Part shown: positions 57,149 to 64,000 of the stretch, piece by piece
How positions within the stretch are numbered: position 1 is the first letter of the stretch
How the letters are laid out: each line of letters opens with the position of its first letter
From: Agrostemma githago
Lineage: Eukaryota > Streptophyta > Magnoliopsida > Caryophyllales > Caryophyllaceae
Reading direction: 5' to 3'
DNA length: 64,000 nt
NCBI GenBank assembly: GCA_958450325.1
Contig: OY288254.1
Span: 40,377,077-40,441,076 of the forward strand
Notes under the pieces: model-generated
The model's database searches: none
What the model saw: only the letters and a program-made list of their open reading frames with translations
What the model was told of the DNA's origin: nothing
Translations under genes and position numbers: made by a program

Positions 57149-57475
57149 GTCTTCTTTGCTTTCCCCAAGCCCAAAAGCTTATCATAAGCTTCAAAAACCG
57201 ACTTCCTCGCTCGCAAACCAAACTCCATCATCAACCATTCCTTTCTAGGAATCACATGCACTTCACCTATCAAAAAAGCTCCAACACACATTAAATTCTC
57301 TCCCTCTCAATGCTCATCAACAATCCAATATTACAAGAATGTCACAAAACTAACAAAATCAAGAGATAAAACAAACAAATACAAGCACAAGTACTCTAAA
57401 GAAGAGGAAGGGGAAATATACAACATAACGGTTCATTAGTAACTCCGTCAAACCGAGGATGGTGGACTCCATTAT

Positions 57476-58834
57476 TCAACCATAGCCCTCAAGGGCATGG
57501 AGGAGCAAGTCGAACGCACTACCGACATCATAGAGACGGCTCAAGGAGCGCTCGAGCCTAGCTATCCTCCACGGCCTCCAAGGTGGAGGCAAGAAGTAGG
57601 AATCAAAAGACCCAAAATCATCTTCAAAGTCGTCTCCGGGGTCTATCCATCCTACGAGCTCAACCGATCTCTTCCTCCCTAGGCATCGCCTCCAATCATT
57701 AGCAAGCTTCATCTCCAAGAAGCAAGGCACAAAAAGCGGTTTTGGCCTCATCTCTTCATTGCACACCCCCACACTTTCTTCAAGTTGTGGTTCCCCATCT
57801 TCATCACTCGGCCCCACATCATCATGGTGGAGAGAATCGAAACTTCTACCGGCGGTTTCAATCTCATCCAAACCATCTCTCGGTGTACTAGCAAGGGGCT
57901 CTTGATGCATATCCACATTCTCGCACAAGGGCAACTCGAGGCTAACAATCTCACCCAACATCCTCACAAACTCTACCAAATCATCCAACTCACCATCCTC
58001 CTCCAAATCCTCACCAATGTTGCCTTCACCAAGGGTCATCTCCTTATTCGTCTCTTTTTGGGTAGACGATTGAGGTTCTTCAAAGCAAATCTCTCTATCA
58101 AAGGGAACTACATCGGCGGCTTCGTGATTAGGTTGCTCCTCTCTCTCAAGTGGGCATCCTTCATCTAAATGTGATGCTCGGGATAAAAACATTACGGTTT
58201 GAACCGATAATGCATTTAATTGAGCATTCCTCGCCTCGTTTCCCCTTCGAATTTGGGCCATTAAATCATTTTGTTGTTTTTGAATTTGAATGGCCATTTC
58301 TTGGTTGCTCTTTTGCAATTGAAGAAGCGATTTAAACACCTCCATGTCGGGCAATTGGTGATCATTGGGGTCTTTTAAAGCTCCTTGAAAATCTTGATGA
58401 TGCACAAAGGGTGGGGCATCATATTGTTGGTAGCAAGGTTGGGGTGATTGGTAGTATTGTGGGTCATGGGGTTCATATTGTGGTTGGGGTGGAGGGTAAT
58501 ATGGTGGGTTTTGGGGGTATTGGCTTCCATAAGGTGAATCTTGATTGAACATGGTGGGTTCACAATCATAGCTTGAGTAATAGCCACCGTGATCGTAGGA
58601 GTGATAGTCATTCACTTGTTGGTAGCCATTTCCATAATCTTGAAGATCATACCCGTCCTTATTACCCCAAGAAGCCTGATAGTGGTAGGGGGACGTCATG
58701 TCATACCCTTGGTTCATAGAAGAGGAGGAGTAGCTCATATCGGCTTCCATGTGTGGGGAGTTTAGATCAAACCCCATGCTTGCTCGAAAATCGTAGTCCA
58801 TACCCGGTTGGAAACCACTCATCCTAGCAACCAT
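57476..58834 (-). CDS. Gag-tail protein of family C (intact ORF)
   Basis: 452 codons from MVARMSGFQPG, the first long frame after the PBS and leader. Residues about 45-145 are rich in Tyr, Gln, Pro and Ser (for example QYPQNPPYYPPPQPQYEPH), probably disordered and prion-like. Residues about 163-215 (LLQLQKSNQEMAIQIQKQQN) look like a coiled coil, the equivalent of the QEMMIQ repeats in family B. Residues about 225-430 are strongly acidic, and the chain ends WRPWRIARLER then FDLLLHALEGYG. No gag capsid domain, zinc knuckle, protease or RT is present. Related to family B and, through the C-terminal motif, to family A. The long open frame in an otherwise ageing element suggests past selection for the protein. 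A role in RNA packaging or in joining particles made by another element is inference. Confidence 0.8.
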   Translation of the reverse strand: MVARMSGFQPGMDYDFRASMGFDLNSPHMEADMSYSSSSMNQGYDMTSPYHYQASWGNKDGYDLQDYGNGYQQVNDYHSYDHGGYYSSYDCEPTMFNQDSPYGSQYPQNPPYYPPPQPQYEPHDPQYYQSPQPCYQQYDAPPFVHHQDFQGALKDPNDHQLPDMEVFKSLLQLQKSNQEMAIQIQKQQNDLMAQIRRGNEARNAQLNALSVQTVMFLSRASHLDEGCPLEREEQPNHEAADVVPFDREICFEEPQSSTQKETNKEMTLGEGNIGEDLEEDGELDDLVEFVRMLGEIVSLELPLCENVDMHQEPLASTPRDGLDEIETAGRSFDSLHHDDVGPSDEDGEPQLEESVGVCNEEMRPKPLFVPCFLEMKLANDWRRCLGRKRSVELVGWIDPGDDFEDDFGSFDSYFLPPPWRPWRIARLERSLSRLYDVGSAFDLLLHALEGYG

Positions 58835-58920
58835 CCGTTTAAGCGGCTCTAAGTTGCAAGAAGAAGATAGTCACCACCTCTCTAAGCACAAACTGTAGAC
58901 TAAGAACAAACGTGAGAAGC

Positions 58921-58941
58921 CTAGTGCTTTTTTGGCACTAG
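58921..58941 (-). promoter_or_regulatory. Leader hairpin between PBS and ORF, family C
   Basis: Perfect 7-bp arms CTAGTGC and GCACTAG with a 7-nt loop, 120-140 nt after the PBS. Family B has it at 25562-25582. Confidence 0.5.
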
Positions 58942-59058
58942 ACAAGAGAGAAATAAACTTCACACACACAAGAAGCAAGGGAACAAAAAGAAAAAAGAAA
59001 AACACAAACACAAAGACAAAGTCAAGCAAATAGGAAAACAAAGTCTAAACTAGCACCG

Positions 59059-59076
59059 TCCCCGGCAACGGCGCCA
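59059..59076 (-). other. Primer binding site, tRNA-Asp, family C
   Basis: TGGCGCCGTTGCCGGGGA on the minus strand, 3 nt from the 5' LTR. Confidence 0.92.
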
Positions 59077-59079
59077 AAT

Positions 59080-59792
59080 TGATGGTAGGGATTCGTCACG
59101 TCCAACCGATCAAGTAAAGTAACCGGCTATTCCTAACTAGGGTAGATAGGGCAAGTCGGGTCGAATCCACGGGGACGGTAATGTATAGCCTAGACAAGGT
59201 CGGCCCAAATACTAGACTAAGTCAACGGACTAAGCTAAACTAGAGAATGAGAAGAGGGGAGAAAACTACGCTATGACTAAGAGGAACAACTAAGGAGAAT
59301 GGGCTAGGATTAGGTCGGGGTCAAAGGGGTAACGGAATGGTCAAGGGAGAACTAGAGTGAAGGAGGTAGTAGGGTGATCTAGGTTGGTCCGGGCTCTCGC
59401 AACTTAGACTCACCTAGAGGTTGCACGTAAAACCCATCTCGGCGATACACAACACAATCGGGGTTTCTAGCACGCTATAGGCCTAGGTCGAATCCGGGCT
59501 TTCGCTTCGTCACCGATTCTCGGGGCTCGGGATGGGGTCTCGGAGGCTCGGGATTGGGTCCCAAGGTCTCGGGGTCGACTCCAAGGCATCGAGTGATCGT
59601 TCCTTTACTCCGTTGGCTCCAAAATGTGTATGTATCGAGTCGGAATCGCTCCAACTCGTCCAATTCGATCTCGGGAACCTGAAACGAACTAAAGGAAGCA
59701 TAAGAAGCCCCTAAACCGCTCCCAAGGAGCGATTCTACAAGGAAAATGGGACCAAAACACTACGAAATAGGCACTACAAATGACACTTATCA
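59080..59792 (-). repeat. Family C 5' LTR, 713 bp, internally deleted
   Basis: Same termini as the 3' LTR, but about 869 bp (equivalent to 53268-54136) are missing at a junction near 59510, plus about 60 bp of tandem repeat. The missing part holds the TATA box and palindrome cluster, so this LTR probably has no promoter. Confidence 0.88.
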
Positions 59793-59837
59793 AGGATTAA
59801 AATAACAAGTGGGTAAATCATAGTGGTTTAGAGGGAG

Positions 59838-60313
59838 TAATAAGTTGTTGTTTTTTTAAACTTTTATCGGAGAAGATAATTATCTTGCTTGTCTTCTAGC
59901 TTTGATTTTTTTTGTTTTTCTCTCGCATCTTTAGTTGAGATTTTCAAATTTTGGCATATTTTCTTTCCATACTTTTTATTGTTACGACTTTTTCTTTCAC
60001 TACCACTTCATACCTATCTATCACACATTTTGGGTGTGTTAGTTTTGTTCTTAAAATATAAGCAATGTATTATTTATAGTTGATAAATGTACATACTAAT
60101 TGTTCACTTAGCCTTTGTCTACCTTTCTCTTCTCATTTTTAATTAGTGTGTGTACCGCAATCTTCATAACTATTCACATATTCACATTTAATGCTTCAAA
60201 ATTAATAAATATATTATTTTATTTTGTTAAATTCCAACGAATAAGATAGATAGAGGTGACATGACATCATCTAAATTTCTTGAAAATGAAATAGTGAAAT
60301 GTGTGTTAGACAT

Positions 60314-60355
<42 letters not shown>

Positions 60356-60457
60356 TTTCGATAGCACAGGATGCCGGAGCACGAGCTGCTCCTTTTATTT
60401 TTACTAGACTTAGCTTTGCTGTAGCTAAGGGGGTGGGGGGCCAGATTGTGTCTCGGC
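59838..60457. other. AT-rich intergenic stretch
   Basis: No gene seen. A TAA microsatellite lies at 60316-60353. Confidence 0.5.
60316..60353 (+). repeat. TAA microsatellite
   Basis: About 12 TAA units. Confidence 0.92.
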
Positions 60458-60715
60458 TATTAGGAATATGTCGACACTATGTCGTCGTTATCCTTTGTTA
60501 TTATTTACTGTTATTACTCCGATTGTATCTTACTCATGTATAGCAACTAGTATCATTATCTTGTAATTTATTATATTTTGCATATTTGATTCCTTGTAAT
60601 TATAGTATAGGATAAGTAGTGATTACGATCACGATACTCTTATGTAACTATAAATGTGCACACCCATCTCATGAATTAATTAAGTCAAAAAATTATTCTT
60701 CTCATAAATGTTTTA
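60458..60715 (+). repeat. Ty1/copia LTR remnant
   Basis: ATTAGGAATATGTCGACACT... up to the PBS. The expected TG start is not intact and the exact end is uncertain (no clear CA before the PBS). Confidence 0.45.
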
Positions 60716-60717
60716 TA

Positions 60718-60729
60718 TGGTATCAGAGC
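60718..60729 (+). other. Primer binding site, initiator tRNA-Met (copia)
   Basis: TGGTATCAGAGC ahead of a copia gag. Confidence 0.85.
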
Positions 60730-60795
60730 ATTGATCCAAGCTCGTTACCGCGTTTTCTCGTCTTGCCTGACCGTGAACTAACCACGCCCATCACC

Positions 60796-62563
60796 ATGTC
60801 TTCCTCCGGCACCACCCTAGCCAACCCTCATGAACCGAGTATCCCATTTCTGCTCATCAGTTTCTCTCCTGTCACCAAACTCCACCCCAAAAATTACCAA
60901 CACTGGAAAACCCAAGTTACCGATATTCTCATCGTTTTTGTCTTCTCAAGTTCATTGATGGCACTCATGCCGCTCCGAAACAGACTGTCACCGGAGATAA
61001 CAAAAAGGAAACTCCTAACCCAGCCTACTTCACGTGGTCTCGACAAGACCACCTACTCAAAGTCGCTCTAATCGGCACCCTCGAACCCGAAGTCTCTCGC
61101 CTTACTCTTGGCATCAAAACTTCACGTGAAGTTTGGTCCATTTTGGACAAAACTTATGGTAATCCGTCTAGAGATCATCTCCTCCAACTAAAAAAAGACT
61201 AGATAGCATCACCAAAGGTGACAAAACTGTCACAGAATTCATCACCGCTATAACCACTTGCACCACCGAATTAGCCCTTTTAGGTAAGACCATTGACCAC
61301 GAAGACGTGGTTGACAAAATTCTGCGTGGTCTTCCTTATGCCACATACCAACCCGTCATTGAGGGTGTCCGTGCCCGAGACGATGCTATCTCGATCGAAG
61401 CACTCCATGAGAAACTTCTCAACTTCGATCTCAACTTAGCCCATACCCAATCCCTTCCCCAACCTACTGCCACACCTTTCCCTGCCACTGCTATGGCCGC
61501 TACTGCCAGGTCCACTCACACCCATGCATCCTCTTCTCGCCCTCTGCCACCCTTTCTCTCTACCCCATCCACACCGCCGTTGACACCGTTCAAAGGTCGG
61601 TGTCAATACTGTCGTATCATTGGCCATTTCCTTTACAGTCCCTGTCGCAAATTCCAACGCGACTTCCCAAACATCACCCTCCCTCCCCAACCTCCTGCCC
61701 CGCCTGCCCGTACTCCTCGCACACCCCCCTCAAGCCCACACTGCTGTGGCTGCACCTGCCTCTACTGACCCAACTTGGCTCCTCGATAGTGGGGCCACCT
61801 ACCATATCACAAACGACCTCACAAACCTCTCCCTTCATGCTCCATATGATGGGAATGATGAGCTCATTATAGGTGACGGATCGAGTCTCCCAATTGCCCG
61901 TATAGGTTCCTTCTCTATTCCTCTCTCGTCTTCTTTTTCACTTCATTTTAATAAAGTCTTATATGTCCCATCTATATCACGTAATATCATTTCTATATCA
62001 CAACTATGTCATGATAATAATATTGTTGTTGAATTTCACTCTAACTCTTTCTCTCTTAAGGTGCCCTCGATGAGTCACCTCTCCCTTCAAGGTCAACTTA
62101 ACCATGGTGTCTACTCTTGGATCCCACCCGCTCCGTGTCAAGTCTTCACAAGTGTTGCCTCTCCTACCATTGATTGGCATCATCGGCTTGGCCATCCATC
62201 TATTATTACTACAAATAATATGTATCGTTTTTATTTCCCAATAATTCGTCACCGTTTGAACAATGTAATTCATGTGACGTTAGTAAAAGTCATAAACTTC
62301 CGTTCTCCGACTCTAGTCTCACCTCTTCCGCACCGTTAGAATTAATTTTTTCTGACCTTTGGATTTCCCCTCTCCCATCTGTCGATAATTGCAACTACTA
62401 TGTTGTGTTTGTTGATCATTTTACCCATTACGTATGGCTTTACCCTCTAAAACGTAAATCGGACACCTCCGCTATATTTATTCGGTTTCGTGCATTAGTA
62501 GAAAAATATTTTAAGCGTCCTATTATCTCACTCTACTCTGATAATGGAGGAGAATTTATTTTG
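60796..62563 (+). pseudogene. Ty1/copia gag-protease-integrase, frameshifted and truncated
   Basis: Starts MSSSGTTLANPHEPSIPF. Gag has REVWSILDKTYGN-like and ILRGLPYATYQP segments and a zinc knuckle CQYCRIIGHFLYSPC. Protease has WLLDSGATYHIT near 61785. The pre-integrase segment has WHHRLGHPS near 62180. Integrase has the HHCC finger, SDLW and YSDNGGEF near 62540, where it stops. Frameshifts lie near 60935, in an A-run near 61193, near 61690 and near 62225. It joins the inverted RT half at 62563-62577. Confidence 0.85.
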
Positions 62564-62569
62564 AGCGTC

Positions 62570-64000
62570 CTATTTAATTAGGAGATCTCGGATATATTTA
62601 GTTTGGGATAAATGAAGACCGTAGGAGGTGGGACTAACCTCGACACCTAGAAAATAAGAAAGTGGACCGAGATCTTTTAGAGAGAACCAGGACGCAAGAA
62701 GAGATATAAATTTTTGAATGACGGAGACGCTAGGGCCAGTGACGACAATATCGTCGACGTAAACAAGTAAATAAATGGGGGAGGGGGAAGACATAATAAA
62801 TAAGGACGGGTTCGAAAGGGACCCTTTGAATCCGAGAGAAAGAAGATAATTTTTCAGTTCAGTATACCAGGCTCGTGGTGCCTGCTTAAGGCCATAGATG
62901 GCTTTAGTGAGACAACAAACATAATCAGGGTGAGAAGTATCAATAAAATCGGGGGGTTGGGACATGTAGACAGTTTCAGTGAGACGACCTTGTAAGAATG
63001 CGTTATTCACGTCAAGCTGACGAAGTGACCAACCACGGGACACAGCTAGGGAGAGGAGAATACGGATAGTCGTAGGTTTTACTACATGGATAAAGGTTTC
63101 AGAGTAATCAAGACCGGCTCGTTGATGAAAGCCTTTAGCAACGAGTCGGGCTTTAAATTTATCTAGTGTGTTATCGGGCTTATATTTTATGCGATACACC
63201 CACTTGCAACCAATTACATTTTGATGAGATTGGGGAGGGACAAGGGTCCAGGTATTATTTTTGAGAAGAGCGTCATATTCGGCGGTCATAGCATCACGCC
63301 ACCGAGGGTATAGGAGTGTCTGTTTTGTGGTAGTGGGAAGATGTGGGGTATCGGAGCGGGTGGCTAGCATGGCATATCGGGGATTGGGTTTGATGATATT
63401 ATTTTGGAGACGGGTGGTGATGGTTCGAGGAGGAGGTGAATTGTCTGGTGAGGTGGAAGATTCGGTTGAGATGGGCGAATTGGGGGGCAGAGGTGTAGAT
63501 GGAGCAGGGGAAGAGGCAGGGGTGAGGGAAAGGTCATTGGGAGAAGGTTGAACAGGGGAGGAGTTTCGCGAGGATGCTTGGTTGGGTGGGTTTGAAGTGG
63601 CAGTGGGGTCCGATACAACAGGAACAACAAAATTGCACCAAGAGTCAGGAGAATAAGGTGGGCTAGTTGTGTTGTAAGAGGGGAAGGATTTTTCAACAAA
63701 TTTAACATGACGAGAAGTGTAGAGCCTAGAGGCGACGGGATCGAGACAATGATAGGCAGTTTGAGTGGACGAGTAACCAACAAAGAGGCACGGAATTGAG
63801 CGAGGGGCGAGTTTATTTTCAGTATAGGGACGAAGCCAAGGGTAACACAAACATCCGAAACTACGTAATTTTGAATAATTATGAGGGGTGTGAAAGAGAG
63901 TTTCAAAAGGAGAAAGATTATTGAGAGTTTTAGTAGGAAGTCTATTAATAAGATATGCGGCTGTAGTGAATGCATATGACCAAAAAATAGAGGGTAGGCG
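62570..64000 (-). CDS. Ty1/copia integrase C-terminus and reverse transcriptase (partial, open)
   Basis: 476 codons without a stop, running off the right edge. From the edge inward: integrase C-terminal AAYLINRLPTKTLNN and RSIPCLFVGYSS, a Ser/Pro-rich linker, then copia RT with CKWVYRIKYKPDNTL, ARLVAKGFHQ, LDVNNAFLQG, YGLKQAPRAW and the active-site YVDDIVV near 62755. It ends SQTKYIRDLLIK followed by TAG. That TAG comes from the junction sequence, so RT is cut before RNase H. The open frame suggests a young insertion. It is convergent with the plus-strand half at 60796-62563; whether both halves are one element depends on sequence beyond the window. Confidence 0.85.
   Translation of the reverse strand, partial: RLPSIFWSYAFTTAAYLINRLPTKTLNNLSPFETLFHTPHNYSKLRSFGCLCYPWLRPYTENKLAPRSIPCLFVGYSSTQTAYHCLDPVASRLYTSRHVKFVEKSFPSYNTTSPPYSPDSWCNFVVPVVSDPTATSNPPNQASSRNSSPVQPSPNDLSLTPASSPAPSTPLPPNSPISTESSTSPDNSPPPRTITTRLQNNIIKPNPRYAMLATRSDTPHLPTTTKQTLLYPRWRDAMTAEYDALLKNNTWTLVPPQSHQNVIGCKWVYRIKYKPDNTLDKFKARLVAKGFHQRAGLDYSETFIHVVKPTTIRILLSLAVSRGWSLRQLDVNNAFLQGRLTETVYMSQPPDFIDTSHPDYVCCLTKAIYGLKQAPRAWYTELKNYLLSLGFKGSLSNPSLFIMSSPSPIYLLVYVDDIVVTGPSVSVIQKFISLLASWFSLKDLGPLSYFLGVEVSPTSYGLHLSQTKYIRDLLIK

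Larger units (their letters stand above)
52836..59792 (-). mobile_element. Complete gag-only LTR retrotransposon, family C
   Basis: 6957 bp with both LTRs, PBS, PPT and perfect AGGAT duplications at 52831-52835 and 59793-59797. On the minus strand: 5' LTR (59080-59792, internally deleted), tRNA-Asp PBS, leader hairpin, intact 452-codon ORF (58834-57476), palindrome-rich segment, conserved-loop hairpins, GAGGACATTG plus G-run, homopurine tract, PPT, 3' LTR (52836-54474). No protease, RT or integrase. It is related to family B along most of its length and is the best preserved member of the group here. Confidence 0.92.
52786..59837. mobile_element. Stowaway-like MITE, 90 bp, split by family C
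   Basis: Left part 52786-52835 starts CTCCCTTCAACCCATTACG. Right part 59798-59837 ends, on the minus strand, CTCCCTCTAAACCACTATG. Both ends are flanked by TA (52784-52785 and 59838-59839). The arms are imperfect inverted repeats over about 35 bp. The family C element sits in its middle. Confidence 0.75.

Noticed and set aside
63261..63975. ORFs on the opposite strand and in a second frame of the copia RT half
   Set aside because: Shadows of the 476-codon RT frame.

Overview
The window looks like repeat-rich nuclear DNA of a flowering plant, probably a eudicot. It is AT-rich and almost entirely nested transposable elements: LTR retrotransposons primed by tRNA-Asp or initiator tRNA-Met, solo LTRs, a Mutator-like element and a Stowaway-like MITE. 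Two degenerate intron-containing RPA1-like genes also occur. No intact host gene was found. Species and chromosome cannot be told from the sequence.

Layout. (1) 1-20408 is a tandem array of a gag-only LTR retrotransposon (here family A, minus strand): five LTRs of about 1.55 kb alternate with internal regions of about 2.95 kb, and the array continues past the left edge. It sits inside the 5' LTR of a second gag-only element, family B (plus strand, ending at 32947). B also carries two solo LTRs of Ty3/gypsy style, at 20721-24762 (TSD TGTTC) and 29580-31872 (TSD TTCCC). (2) 33183-41227 is a Tekay/Del-like chromovirus, broken into two oppositely oriented halves yet flanked by one 5-bp TSD (ATTAG). 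(3) 41981-49425 holds two RPA1-like pseudogenes on the minus strand, possibly parts of an old Helitron. (4) 50927-51772 is a Mutator-like element with about 118-bp TIRs and a 9-bp TSD. (5) 52836-59792 is a third gag-only element, family C (minus strand, TSD AGGAT), with an intact 452-codon ORF, inserted in a 90-bp Stowaway-like MITE. (6) 60458-64000 is a Ty1/copia element made of two convergent halves; its RT half has an open frame that runs off the right edge.

How the pieces relate. Families A, B and C share a tRNA-Asp PBS, a U5 motif (GTGGATTCGACCC-like), a GCGAGAGCCCG motif, clusters of CG-centred short palindromes, one gag-derived ORF ending in or containing FDLLLRAL/FDLLLHAL, and a GAGGACATTG plus G-run block after the ORF. 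None encodes protease, RT or integrase, so all three must use proteins supplied in trans, most likely by an Athila/Tat-type element (inference). In B and C the region after the ORF holds two or three hairpins whose 9-nt loop (ACKTGAYTA) is kept while the stem changes in a compensatory way. These are the best candidates here for an undescribed retrotransposon RNA signal.
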